From Trichuris trichiura (taxonomy: Eukaryota; Nematoda; Enoplea; Trichinellida; Trichuridae): 64,000 bases of DNA. Position numbers and translations under genes: made by a program. The DNA lies in the NCBI GenBank assembly GCA_037903355.1, contig JBAJFE010000042.1, forward strand, positions 1,004,001 to 1,068,000, given 5' to 3'. Of the stretch, positions 12,050-25,383 are shown piece by piece. The notes beneath the pieces are model-generated. The model had not been told where the DNA came from. It saw only the letters and a program-made list of their open reading frames with translations, and did no database searches. The first letter of the stretch is position 1, and each line of letters begins with the position of its first letter.

Positions 12050-15000
12050 ATGGGGTCTTACGACGAATTGGACGACTACGATACCCTTGCTGGCGAAAGC
12101 ACATCATCAGTACCGGAACCATCGGAAGTGTTGAACCGTCAAGCTATCAGGCGAGAGTCGTTGGAAGAATTGCTTCAGCAGCTGTATAATCCATGTATTC
12201 GTGGCCGAGATGGCTCTGTATGCGAATCAGAGTCTTGGACAGATCAATCCAACGAATTGGGTAACCCTGAAGCACGTCACATTGCCAATGGTGGCCGTTT
12301 GACCGAAGCATCCCTTCGCACGCTAGGTAGGCCGAACCTACAAAGTCATTCTTCTTTGCACTACGTCATAAAGACTTAATATCTTTTTGACGTTACTTAT
12401 TTTTTAAAAAAAACCTCCACTTATTCATGCAAACACTTTCGTCCAGGTAATTATGCCCAGCTTTTCAAGGGATAAAATGCTGTTGCGTTAAACTTAGCCA
12501 ACCAACCATAAAGCCTTAGCAGCAGGCCGGGAAGGTTTCGCTTCAAGCAAGTAAACAATGTTCACATTCAATTCTATTCAGCTGGTCAATAGGGTGCCCC
12601 TAACGGAGTCATTGTTCGTCAGTTCATTTTTCCTTGTTTGGACGCTTATGCAAATAGAAAGAATTGACCATCCGCGGAAGACGGGCGGTTTGTAAACTGG
12701 CGTGAAGACAAACGCTCCGCACGCATTGATTTAGTCGCCTTCGCGTCCACTGTTTATACCTTGTTATCGTATTTGGCGCTGCTGCACGTTGCAGTACAGT
12801 TTATCAATTACCATATTTGGCAAATCCTCGAAAAGCAGCCCAATATGTTGACCTTATAAGTACAATGAATTAGTTGGAATAGAAAAAGGTCGTTCGCGAG
12901 AGACGTAAGTCATTATCTTTCTCTTCAAGTGACCAACGATTACAGATGTGCTACGTGCAGGCAGAGATTAACAGACAACGCAGTAACTGAACGGATTGAT
13001 AATTAGCTTTAAGTAATGTTGTAGTCTTTGCTTTCGTCATAACAACTAAACGACTTGGCATTAGTAGCAAAGAAAGTTCATCAAGAGCAAGCGAACAATG
13101 GAAATTCTTGAATGGGGTATTGTAAAAGGTGGTCCTTAATGAGAGAGAGACAACTGACTTTGACTTATCTACGCAATTTAAGGCTTTCATTGAGTTTTGG
13201 AAAGTGTCCCTCAATGAAATGCCGTAAACTTTAATACAATGAGTAATCTGCTTGTAGCTTTTGGTAAAGTAGGCAAAAAGAGCAATATTGCAGATTTTTA
13301 AATTAATATTTGCCTATAGTAAAAAGAAACGCCTTATTCCAACCGCCTTCATCGATTGAATTCAAAGAAATTACGTTACGCACTGGAGGCGTCTAAGGAA
13401 ATGCGATCCTTTGTCCATCTAGTAGCAGCGGCGTAAAATTAGCCATACTTTATTGGACTTCGGCTATTTTCCATTTGCAAAAGTATTTCTAGTGAACTCG
13501 TAGCATCTGCAGCTGATTGCTGCAGCGATAATAATCACACTTTTTAACTTTGTTTGCAATGGCTGTAAAATACGATAAAGTTTCTTTTTCAACGAAGTAA
13601 AGGTCTTCTCGTCTCATTTTCCCGCCAATATCTGCCGATTCACTTTGCGCTATCGCCTTTTGCTCTAATGGGTTCAGACTTAGGCTTACGGCTTCAGAAA
13701 ATTAACCCTAAGCGACAGCCCGTTAAGAACAAAAGATAAGACAGCAAACTGAACCGGTCGATGGTGGCTACGTTGCGTGGGCGAGTTGCATTGCAAAGAA
13801 TATACGATACCGTTCTTTAGCCTATATGGCGTAAAATGCTTAGCTTACCCATTTGATGCTTCAGGAATTGACGATCTGAATAAGTTGATTGCGCAACTGA
13901 GGCACGAAACGTATTTGACCTCTCAACGATTGGTTCGCGCGCTGAGGCGCCGAAGTCCGCAAATGTCCTGCCACCAATCGTTGTGCAATTTCTTGTCGGC
14001 CATTTTGCAAGCCCATTCGCTGAAAAGAAGTAAGCTTTTTTTTCTTCTTATTTTTACGTGTCAACTTTGAAGCAATCAGCCGCGTGGGCGATAAAATCCA
14101 ATTGGCCATTGGTCGGAGGTGACCAATCGGAGAAGTCTATTTTTCCATTCCAAGTAGATTATCGGCCATCGCGACGACAAGAATCGATACGTCCGTAGCC
14201 GATTATTCGTTGTTGAAGGCGCGATAGCAATTGATTAGTCGGCTAACTAAGATTTGCCATTCAGTAGTTGTTGTTGTTGTTGTGAACGTATCGTGTAAGT
14301 GCGTCGTCGGCTTTCCCATTTTCAACAATGCATATGCTTGCCGAAATGGCCATTCGCGCTCGATGGTTTTTCCACGGTTCTTCTTCGGCGCTTAAAATTC
14401 TTACCGGTGAGCAGACGGGAAGAAGTGTTCCATTTTGTAGGCATATAAGACCCGCTCGCTTATATTCCCTAATACTATATAGGCGAAGATACAAAGCTGA
14501 AATTTTCCTTGGAACCAATGGCCGGCGAAGACGGATATCAGCAATGGCTGAACGCTATGAAAGCTGTTGCAAGACTGCCAGGAGGTATGCCTCAGCATTT
14601 CAGACGCAAAGTGAGTTGCGTAATTTTGCTTGTCGGCGGCTGGTATTGCATTCTCCTTTAAGCTTTGGCTCACCGTGGCTAACAATTACCTAAAAACGGC
14701 ATCTATCGATTGGGATGAAGTGCGGACGCATTGCTTCTGCGAAAAGTTGAATCCCGACGATAATGAGTTAACATTACAAATTGTAAAGGTATACCTGTCT
14801 TACTTAGTCAGACGACGACTGAAGCTCTTGTTGCCTCTAGGATCTTCACAGGACCGGATGGTCGGGATACAGCAATGATCGGGATCGTATTATGCTCAAA
14901 CGGGTTTTGCTAGCCTACGCTAGGTACAATAAAGCTATAGGGTATTGTCAAGGGTTCAACGTGATCGCCGCTTTGATAATGGAAGTAATGGACAACAAGG

Positions 15001-18000
15001 AGGACCAGGCCCTGAAGGTCTGTTGATTCAACTCCAATTCGAAAAGCAATTGGGCTTCCACGTTTTAAGGTGATGATAATGCTGGTAGAGCACGTGCTTC
15101 CCAGAGGGTACTTCGACCAAACGTTGCGAGCCTTATCCGTAGACATGACCGTCCTCAAGGATTTAATGGCGTTGCGACTGCCGTCGTTGTATGCCCATTT
15201 GCAATTGCTGCAAAAGAACTCCGGTGGGTGACAGTTACATTTGCAGAATTGAAACGTGTACGTTTCTTTGCAGCTTGCGATTACGAGCCACCATTAATGA
15301 ACGTTTTCAGTATGCAATGGTTTCTGACCATATTTGCAACAGTCTTTCCAAAGTACCTTGTCTTTCGTATATGGGATTCATTGATACTCGAAGGATCGGA
15401 GGTTCTGCTTCGGGTAGCTTTGGCGATATTTGCCAAGATTAGCAGGTACGAAGCTTTCTGTTTAATTTGAATATTGCTCACCCATTTCTTTTGAACGTTA
15501 GCCGGTCTAAAGCGGCTACAAGCGCCGACGCCTTCTACGAATTGATGAGTAGGGTTAGCCGTCGCTTGCAGACAATGAGCAAAGCGCAATCGGAAAGCTT
15601 AATGCAACTAGTATACAACATGGCCGAGTTCCCTTTTCCCGGTCTTGAAGAGCTGCGCGATCGCCATTTATGGAATATACAGCCTTTTTCTTCGGGCTTC
15701 AGTTTGTTCCGCCATCAGGTGATCAGCATTTTGAAAACGGACAACGATCTCCCTTCGTCAAACGACAAAGTACCTAAAAAAGTCTCGTTGCGCGAAGGTA
15801 AATCAATCAAGCAGACGTCGGCAAGCTTTATACGACGTTGAACCGAACAGGGAAGAAGCGCCCGGAAGAACAAAGCATAAGCGACTTGAAAAAGCAGTAT
15901 AAGCAAATGAAACAAAGACAGAAGCAGGCGAAACTATTCCTGGAAGGTATGTAACTTTTCTTCTTTGCCTACGCGTTAAAACTTTACTTTGTAGGAGGCC
16001 TATTGAACCAAATGCGCAACGAGCGCAATTCCTCTTCCGGAAGCGACAGTTACGTGTTCAATCATCTATTCGTTTCCAATCGAGGCAGAAATGCAATGCC
16101 GTAAGTATTCAGTTCTGTACCTACCGCGTATTGGAATAGTACTAGTCTCAGAAGTCGCTATAGTAAAGAGAACATACGTGAACTTCTCGCTCATCTAAAC
16201 AAGCAATTACTCAATTCTTTCGGCAAAAATGATTGGGCACTTTCCAGTTCATTCTACTATCTAACAATGATAAAAGGTTGCAATTTATTGACGTCATTGT
16301 CTTTTCAAAAAGTCTCAATTGATCATTAGCTAGTGACGTCATCTGTTGGGCGAAATAAAGCACCTTAAGATAAGCTTATTGGTATTTAGTCGATTTTACA
16401 TTGATGACGCAATCCACTGTTTCCTTTTTTGACGCTGCTTCGAGATGAGCATGGCGGGAAATACTAAAATGGTCAGTGGCTGAAGGATTTGACGATTGAT
16501 TAAGCAAACGACATCTACAAACTGTTTCTTTATTCTGCGCGATAATGTTGGTTGAAATGAAGAAACTTTATTTTCAATTTCTTTTTTTTACAGAATGCCT
16601 TCAAAACCGTTAAGCGAATCGGTCAGTGTAGCGCCATGCCTGGTTCAACCGGTCAACAGCAACGCCAGGCATGGATCAAGAAGATCCTCTTGCGCACCTA
16701 GTAGCAATTGCCGATCAGGGACACTGTCAACTGAGCGTACGCATTCTATGGAATCAAGTCCTTCCGTTTCCTGCAAGAGTAACGACTGGATATTGTCGGT
16801 TAGTCGTCGACCATCCAATTTTGATACAAGGTAAGAACAACCCCTGTTATCATTAATAACAGCTAATACGCATGTTCTTGCATGTGCATTTCGCAGATTC
16901 AAAATGTTAAGTCAACATAACAACTAAATTGAACGCATAATTTTTCTTTATGGGACCGTCAGCCGTCATCAGCGGTTCATTTAACAAACAAGGAATTTTG
17001 TTTGTTAAATGAACCGCTGATGACGGCTAACGGTTAAACTACCAAAAGTTCCGGTATACCTTTCTCTTTGATTGACAGGATCCTGTCCGTAAATAAAAAA
17101 AACAAAACCTATAACAACTAAAAATGCAGAAAATGTCGGCTGACAGTTGCTACACGCTTTTTATATGTTAAAATTTTAATACGCGCTGAAAACCAGGGAT
17201 TTTTTGTAGGCATTTTTGCGAAATCGCTCTCAATGACGATGTCCATTAAAAGTAGTCACAGGCGAGTAGCTTAATGAACTTCAGTGGACAATAATCTTTT
17301 GAAATCAGCAAAATCAGTTCCGTTTTTAACATTATTAAGCTGCTTTTACCGTCTTACGCATAGCTGCTATGTAAGTTCGTTTGGAAAAAGTTATTGAAAA
17401 AGTAACCATCAAAATTCAGAAGGTTAAAGTTCAAATTCTCAAGGCATTGTTCGATTAAGAAAGCATTCATTATTCAAGCCGCGTATCTTCTAATTATTTT
17501 CTATTATTAAAGGAAACTCTTTCACAACGATCTGTTTGTCCTGTTGACAGAAATTTATTGACAGGTAGCAGGGTTGAGTGTATTTATTCCATTAATTCTT
17601 CAAATAAGCTTTCGTAGTGAATTTCTCGCCTGACTTACGTATCTTCTTTGTGCTCATATGTTACGTTTTCCCTCTCTAGTTTAAACAACTTTTTCTACAG
17701 CGTTCTAAACGCCATATCAGCGCTAGTACGCAATTGAAGTTGTATAACTTTTCTTTTATAGGCCAATGCACAGTTATCGCAGTTTAACATGTATCACGCA
17801 AGTGGGCGGCAGCTATTCTAATTTGGCCGAAAAATCTATTGAATGTTCAGCAAGGTCGAGCTCATGTATTTCTCTTAAATGGAGTTGTGATGAGGATGTA
17901 GGCAGAGATTTCAGTCAGCCTGCTCAACACTGTACAGGTCGACCAGGGTCGAATAACACTGCAGAATGCATGCACGATATCCCTGAATGGAATTGCCCTT

Positions 18001-18281
18001 CCGCGAATCGAGAGCAAGTCGTCAACTGTTGCCATTCGAACAATGAAGACATTACGCGTGTTAATGAACAAGCGTCTACGACGATTCAGAAAGCGATGAA
18101 ACAATCAGCACGACTTAGCAAGCAAAATGCTTACTTGGAAAAATCTCGCGCCATCATAGACTCCGTGGCGACAAGGAAGCAGCAACCGCAAATGGGTACG
18201 CGCCCGCTGGAACCGTGTCGTTCAAGAATTGTCCAGAATGGTAGGCGTTATGGTTTGTACGGTTATCAAACCGCAGACTAG
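12050..18281 (+). CDS. TBC1D30-like Rab GTPase-activating protein, 12 exons
   Basis: Predicted Rab GAP of 799 aa. Exons: 12050-12326, 13865-14029, 14483-14610, 14663-14788, 14841-15017, 15070-15223, 15274-15445, 15502-15718, 15826-15946, 15995-16100, 16594-16830, 17762-18281. All splice phases match and the sum is divisible by 3. The order follows vertebrate TBC1D30: an acidic N-terminus with SLEELLQQLY, a helical segment (exon 2), the TBC domain (about residues 185-440) and a basic tail. The catalytic dual finger is present: IVKDLHRTG gives the Arg finger (R236) and AIGYCQGFN the Gln finger (Q269). The segment ISDLKKQYKQMKQ (exon 9) matches the conserved helix after the TBC domain, and the end has YGLYG like the vertebrate tail. 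Exon 8 has an alternative reading to a stop at 15841; the 15718/15826 junction is favoured because it restores the conserved frame. The long tail (exon 12) is poorly conserved. Confidence 0.88.
12327..13864 (+). other. Long first intron of the TBC1D30-like gene
   Basis: A 1538-nt intron bounded by CTAG/GTAGGC and CTTCAG/GA, unlike the roughly 50-nt introns that follow inside the TBC domain. It contains no recognisable gene. Long first introns often carry regulatory sequence, but no specific site is visible here. Confidence 0.6.
14266..14283. repeat. GTT microsatellite
   Basis: Six GTT-like trinucleotide units in the intron between exons 2 and 3 of the TBC1D30-like gene. Confidence 0.7.
16956..17033. 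repeat. Short foldback element (78 nt hairpin) in a TBC1D30-like intron
   Basis: Left arm 16956-16990 and right arm 16999-17033 are reverse complements over 35 nt with one mismatch, separated by an 8-nt loop. It lies in the 931-nt intron between exons 11 and 12. The arm contains GCCGTCATCAGCGGTTC, whose CCGTCATCAGC core recurs at the apex of the larger foldback at 51989-52204. Confidence 0.85.
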
Positions 18282-21200
18282 TTTTAATTGACATTAAATC
18301 CTTTCCTTATTCACTCACAGAGATGCTCAGTGACCTTTGCTGCCGTACAACCTTTCATTAATCTTTTCATACAAGCCTTAAAGCAAAAGTATTCCCGTAG
18401 AAGCGTTCGCTTTGAAACTAGCAAGCTGATCTTTTAGTTAACAGCCGCTACGAAACAAAGAAAATGTTAATTTATTTAAAATAAACAGTTGTCAGCAGCG
18501 TGTAGATACTGACATGCAGGTAAAGTGTTGTTTTGGACATTGGACCTATAAAATGCAAAATTTTAACATGGCAGTCCTTAAACTATATTACCGGTGTAGT
18601 CTTCACTGAGCAGTCGAATGAGAGATTGCATGCATATTAATTTCACGTCCATCATTGAAGTTTAGCATACTACAGTGAACTATTAGGTCATCCTGGCAGC
18701 GTGGTTTGTAATTAATATTAATACTTGGTTCCGCGTTAGCTGAACATAGGATTTTTGACTGAATACTTATTATAGGATACTGCCGTCGTGGCTGTTCTCT
18801 GAAGTAAACTTGTTACACTACGGAGAAGAAGTAATCATCTCAAATTTCTTGTCCTCCTCAGCGTATACATACCAAAATATTAATGCTACTATTAAAATTT
18901 AAAGTGCGAACTTACCTATTCGCAGTATGTCCAATCCATCGATTGTTTCTGGTTTCAATTGGTCTATCAACATCGGATGGGCTTCTTCTTAATTGGACTT
19001 TGTCTTCTTCAAGTAGTTCAAGTTGTAGTATTGAAGAGTGTGCTAACTTTTGTTCCTTGTTCTAATGTATTCATTTTGTTAGTACCATACAGCTATTAGT
19101 GTTGTTATTCATAAAGTTGGAATTCAATTATTAGTAATGTCGATTAAAGCTGACCAAACTTCGCTAACTTCCAGTCCTTTGTCAAGATTGTATGCTTAAT
19201 ATAAAGGGCATCTTTAATCCACCTAATTTGCAGATGGCTTTTTTGACGTAAAATTCTTTAATGAAGCAATAGGCTGCAAATCTAGCGACTGCTGATACTT
19301 TCGTAGTGACGAAACTCTTCATAGTATGGCTGAATATGCTATGGAATGTCTTGGCGAAGAAACGTATTAATGGACTGAGGACTACGCGATGTTTTCCGGA
19401 TGACGTAGCTTATGAAGGATTGAAGGTATCTAACATTTTTTAAGAAAGTCTTACTGACATTGTTAAGTTCTGACTGTAGCAGGATCATCTCGTCAATAAA
19501 ATCTATACCACTATTAGCGTTTAATGAAGACTAAGATTGAGCGGTCGTAGGAAGAACACTATCTCGATAGCCTACTCGTCTGCGCATGGCCGAGGCCAGT
19601 CATTTACATTAAAATCAAGTGGTTAACATTACTTCCAACATTTCAACTTCATCTGTCTTGTAAAGTAGACTATATGCGTTCAGGAAAGCCCCTTGCTTGC
19701 TTTAGTAAGCTACTTGACATACCGGTTATACTTTCCGCTTGAAGAAACCAGCATTCATGAATGGCATCATAGAAAAAGTCAAAAATGCATCAACTGATTC
19801 CGCTTCACTCGCTTCGATTATCTCGTAGTTGCCCCTTTGGAATTGCTAAGTTATACTGGACATATGACAAAAATATGTCAATTAAATGTAAAAAACTTAC
19901 TTCACTTGCAGTCAATATTGTTGCCGGGAACTTAATGCTTCTTAATGGTGCTTTCCTTAAAAAATAGCGAATGCGTTCTTTGTTCTATACACACTTTCAA
20001 GCGAGTTCTTCCCAGCGACAAGTCTCCACTCCATTATCCATCCGCAAGTGTTGTTAGGTCGCGACAGGTGAGAAGAAGACAATATCGTAGCTTAATCGTT
20101 TTGCTACAAGAGCTTAGCTTATGTTAGTTCTATATATTCATTTCTAGTCAAGTTTATCACCCCATAATTTACTTCGCCGGGAGTTAATGTCTAGGGGAAA
20201 AATAACGTTTTAACAAGTACGCAGTTCAACGTAGCCTAGCAAACGGGTTCCCATTTTTCCATCCATCTCACCTTCAAAATACCCAATCATTAAAATGACA
20301 GATTGTAGGCAGCAAAAGCAGTCTAAAGCTCAAATGTCAACTCACGGCGCATTAATTACTACGCTATTTAAGTCTTTCTTGACGCTTTTTCGATTTAGTC
20401 GCGATAAAATGAAGCCATTGACGCTTTTGGCGTAAGCAAATGGCATGTATACCGCTGGCGCCAAATAAGCGATTGCCTGAGAGAATATACCTACACTGTC
20501 GCAGTTGGGAAAAGTAAGAAAAATGGCGCCACGTTTTTATATGCCTTTTTCGCCGGATATAAACCAGTTGCGTAGCTTTTTAAGCGACCATCTTAAAGAG
20601 AGTTTATTTCGAACTAAAGTCAACTAAATAGTTCGCTTAACAACAATGCTTGTAGTAACATTACCTGCTGATCCCATGGAACGAGGACGCCGCATTTCCT
20701 GAAAGATCGTACGTAGAAGTCGACAGGTACAACAACCGCCTCATTCTTAATACGAGAGGCAGGCTCGGAGCAAAGTACGACTTCACATTTTAAAGAAAGA
20801 ACAAAAAAAGACATCAGGCTTAAGAAGCACAATATTCAAATGTAATAACGAGAGTGAATTTCACTTATAAATGCCACACGAAGCTATACAACAAAACAAT
20901 TTTTTACATATGTACGAAACCGCTCTTTCTTTGCCGAATAAAGGCAAAGAGCAGCGCTAAGAAGTATTGCTGTTTAAGTATCTGTAGATTTTATGCCGAA
21001 AGGGGAATTTCGAAGTCATCATAACGAAAAGCTTTCCAATCAATGGAAAAGTTTTTTATTAGCCGCTCGACTGAATGAGCCAGGAAGAGCAGTTCGATTT
21101 TGCTCAACCACGCCAAAACAAATTCACCAAAACCGCAATATCCGCGAATGAGAACGGTCTGCAAACATAGAAGAAACCTTCTCGGCACAAAGTCGTATGA

Positions 21201-24200
21201 TTTAAAGAGTGGCTTATTTTATGTGTATTGATAATATGCGGCTCCCGCTCCGTTGGCTAAAGGTATGGACTACTTTTTTGTCCAGCTTAATATATCCGTT
21301 GATAATTAGTAACGCTATGGTTATCAGTCGGCTTTCCTTGTAAGGCTAATTTTAAAATCAAGCCCATTTACGGCAATTCTATATTACTAACAATTTTTTT
21401 CTTAGCGGATGCAACAGCTGTCGTTGTCGCTAGTTGTACAACGCAAGGCATCAATCATCACACCTGTTCGAAAAAATGTGTCATGAAATAATGATCTATG
21501 AGATGGCTGATGAAAAATTTTGCAAATTAGGCTTTCTTTACCACGAATCTCTCCGCGAAGTTACGAACCTTCACATCGCCTTATAATAATACAATTCCAT
21601 AACTACTATTGCAAAATACTACTACATACAGGCTTCCAGTACTTATACATTTATCTTCCAATCAGCCAATCGTTTCGCGGTTGCCCCAAGCATGCAAAAT
21701 GATTTGCGCTTACGAAGAGATGTCACGCTCTTTCGGCGGCAGTTAATGCAACCAAAGTGCGTGCCAAAGTTTGTCTTTGAAAGGAAGTACGGAGATGTGA
21801 AATTGCCTTATTCGGTCATGTAGGCGTACATTAACGATGAACTAAGGCCGTTGTAACGGATGGACGAATGAATGACCTTAATCGTAAATGCTACGCATTC
21901 TATACCAGTCTTCTTCACCTACTTCGTCTGAATAGAATTATTCTTTGCTAGGTGAAGAAGGTTACATGAAAAATATCTCGTTTCGCATTTAAACCTTAGA
22001 AGCAGTTGCCCATACCTACGCTCTAAAAGAATATTATTAAAACAAATTGGTTGCATTTAAAAGTTAACAGCATTTAAAAAATCAATTTCAAACGCAATTT
22101 TCGGGATTGAGCTTGTACCGTCTTTAACCTTACATGTAACGCCGAAAGGAGCAATAATTATACTTTAGCAATCAACTCGGTGCTTCTTCATAAGAAGCAC
22201 TAGGGAATATTATGCATCCATAACAAATGCTACATTCTAAACATCTCTCTTTCATTCGCTAAAATTCATCAACGACTTTTGCTATCTGCTACGGAAAAAG
22301 GATGTGAAAAGAAAATGACGACGTACGTACGGTTGTCATTATGTTGAAACTTTCAACGCGGCCTTTTTTTTCAAGAATTCGCGCATTAGTACACTGCTCA
22401 CTATTTGGGATCGACCAGCCAATCACGCAACCTGGACAAATGAACACTTTCAAATCGATACGCCAACAATAAACCCATTGATTTTACGCTACACAACAGT
22501 TGCAACGTACGAATTTGCTGGGCAAAATGTATTAATTAAATGACTACATTAATACAATTCGCAATAATTTGCTGCGACAAGTTGTTCTGTTCTTCCTACG
22601 GAAAAACGAAGTCACAAAGCGAATGAAAGCAGTTTGGATGAAGACTACGCGCTGCCAACTAAGGAAAGAGACGTTTTCTCATCTCTGTACGAGAATTGAT
22701 AGTTGAACCGTTTTAACCCGTTAATCGAAACTGTTTTCCCATCGCGGATCCCAAATTACGGTACCACTTTGTTCCCAGCGCTGCATTGTTAAGCTAGGTG
22801 GCGTAATCAATGAATCTAATGCCGAAAAGAATTTCGAACGTTTCACTTGGAAGACTTTTCGCCATACGCGTTCTCCAGCCTCAAGCGGATCCAATGCCGT
22901 TTTAAATATTGGTCTTTAAGGTTGCGGTAAAACTTGTACTGGACAGCGTTCTCTGACCACAGCGGACTGCTACATTGTCAGCCTGTTATACGGCTACTGC
23001 AGCCTATCTTAAAAAAGTCAGAACATTTGCACTAGCCTGTACAAGCTTACATCATAATGTAACGACTTTACCCAAGAGAATGCCCACTACGTAAGCCACA
23101 TTAATTTGCATACGAGTGCAGTGGCCCATAATAATACTTAATGAGTTCAAACGATATTTCTAGATGCTAAGAACATTATACAACGGCAATCTCACGGATG
23201 TTGTCCCAGCTTGCTTCAATAATGGCACGAAGAGACGCTCCTGTGACGGCTAACGGTCTAGCGGACGCAGGATACCTTGGAAAGGTATGAAATTTTTTGT
23301 TTACACTTTCCTTCGTTCCATTTCACTCTTCTCTGTAACAAGCCAAAGGTATCCTGAATCTGTCTACCAGTTTTCATAATTCTGTGACAAACGACATTCA
23401 TTTTTTTTTAAATCTGTAAGCCACTGCTTTTAATAGCAAAGAACCACTCCAATGCTTTCTTCTTATCTCAAACTTTCCTGTGTCATCTTTCTTCTAAATT
23501 CTTTTACATCTTTGTTCAAAAGCTTTTCAACTTCCATGCTGATAAGCTGACGAATATTCTCTTCATTTAAGCGTGATTGTACCTCCTTAACAAAAGGACA
23601 ACCTGTTTCGCGGATAGGATAAAACCTCACTGACTTTTTTAAGCAACCGATATTCTTAGACCTGATGGAATAGAGAATTGCAAAACAATGTTCAAGAAGC
23701 GCATTCTACCGCGCATTATCAATTGTTCTTTGTACTCATCGTAAGTCAGAGGTATGTGCAACGAGCCTACACTAGGGCGTGTCGCGTATATATAAGGAAA
23801 CTAACAAGATGCATAATTTGAAGTGAACGTGCGCTTCCATCGAGCCCATAGTAGTACAGGGACGCCTCGTATTTTACTTGGTTGAATTTTACTTTGAGAG
23901 TTCAACCAAGCTGACTTTTGCTAAAAATTCTCATCTCTTCGCCACAGCTGCAGCTGCACAGCAGATGAGAGCGGTTAAACAATTATACAGCTTAAAAAAG
24001 AGTATACAATAGTAATAAAAATAACAGCCGGAGAATTGACACTAAAATCTGCTGTCGTGGAAGATCATTCTTGAGATAAAAATATTGAAAAACCTTAGAC
24101 GATGACGGAGACATCTTTAAGATAAAAAAATGACTTGGAGAAATGCATGCTCCGAAATAAAAAAAATATTCAATAACATGATGACACCGATTGCAACAAT

Positions 24201-25159
24201 TTTCAAGGTGAATTACTGAAAAGACATTCAAAACAATTGTTTGATCAAAAGTCTTAGCGTATACGTAAGCGTTCATTTTTGCGAAAGTTCGAATAATAGG
24301 CGCTGTTGCTCATGCCGTTAGGCGGCCGCGGAAACGTTCAACGCCCCTCATCGATTCGGAACTTTATTATTCGTCAAAACTTCAAGCGCTGTTTACGCCC
24401 TATTCAGTTCAGTCGGCTGAGATAGTCAGCCGCGGTGAATGAACAAAGAGAATAGCTGCTACTACTCCTAATCGTTCGCCTAAACTCATCGCAACTTCCA
24501 ATGATAGTCGGCATGTCACTGGCAACAGTTTCAACCATAAAGCACAAGCTACGTCATCTACTTACGGTACGTAGGCTGCATACTTTATCATAGACAAAAA
24601 CGCAGATTTAATAATATGTCAAGTTGTCAATGGATTGCGGCCTCCTTCTTCTTTCCTAATGATTATTCTTTGTTGGTAGAAGTAGAAAAGGTTCATTAAT
24701 TTTCGTCACTTACCAATTGTATTTCTACTATACGCAGACCCAAGTTAATTTTGCTAAACTGGCTTCCATTCGCGTCGCATAGATTGCGCTGTCTACAAAA
24801 AAAATCACCCGAAGAGCCGTACCTTTGATCAAGCATGTCATCAACAAAGGCGCCAAGATTAGCTCTTAAATCATATACTCCTTGAAACTGATCTAGCAGC
24901 ACTGCTCACTCATGAATGAAGGAATGAAACATTGACCTTTAGGAAAAATAATGACTCATTAGGGAAGCACTTACAGTGGAAAAAAAGTAACTTTCATCAA
25001 ATGACAATAGGTCATTGACGAGCCGTTAGAAATTAAAAAAAAAGAATAAATATTATATCCACTTAACAACCGACTTGGACCCCCGTGAGCAACAGTAATT
25101 AAATTTGACGTTGCTTGGGATGATACATTTTTCGTGAACTACCTTTGCCCACTTAGCAG
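18282..25159. other. Long gene-poor tract
   Basis: Nearly 7 kb of AT-rich DNA without any recognisable exon. It contains small inverted repeats: TCTTTGCC/GGCAAAGA near 20930-20952, CTTCTTCACCTA/TAGGTGAAGAAG near 21910-21960, and CTTGGTTGAA/TTCAACCAAG near 23877-23911. The 14-mer TGACGGCTAACGGT at 23244-23257 is identical to the base of the foldback arm at 17021-17034. I see no gene. Confidence 0.4.
23244..23257. repeat. Single-arm match to the foldback family
   Basis: This 14-mer is shared with one arm end of the 16956-17033 hairpin, without the opposite arm nearby. It is followed by a smaller inverted pair, CAGGATACCTT (about 23269) and AAGGTATCCTG (about 23346). Could be a decayed copy or chance. 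Confidence 0.3.
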
Positions 25160-25383
25160 TCCATTGGAGCGTTTTACGCGCCTATCGCATCTTGCGCCCA
25201 CTCGCGCGTCGAACCAGCCGTCTGGTAAAAGCTTACCGGCTCGCGGTTGTCAATGGTCGCGGTGAATTTACGCAAATGAGTAGTACTAGTCCCAATGGAA
25301 TTCATATTGGCGTTGTTACAATGACGCAATCGTGGTTCAAATTGTCAACCACCTTCGCATCTATGTATCAGCCAAGCAAACGG
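25160..25383 (+). CDS. Candidate internal exon, unidentified
   Basis: A 224-nt open segment between a TTAGCAG acceptor ending at 25159 and a CGG/GTAAGC donor. It is clearly more GC-rich than the flanks. It encodes about 74 residues, with an Arg/Leu-rich start (RAYRILRPLARRTSRLVKAY) and then VVNGRGEF and HIGVVTMTQSW. I recognise no family and could not attach neighbouring exons. Composition and both splice sites are the only support. Confidence 0.28.

Noticed and set aside
15719..15841. Direct continuation of TBC exon 8 to a stop at 15841
   Set aside because: Skipping 15719-15825 as an intron restores the frame of the conserved SDLKKQYKQMK helix found in TBC1D30 proteins.
23992..24276. 94-codon minus-strand ORF
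   Set aside because: Low-complexity AT-rich translation with no homology or splice context.
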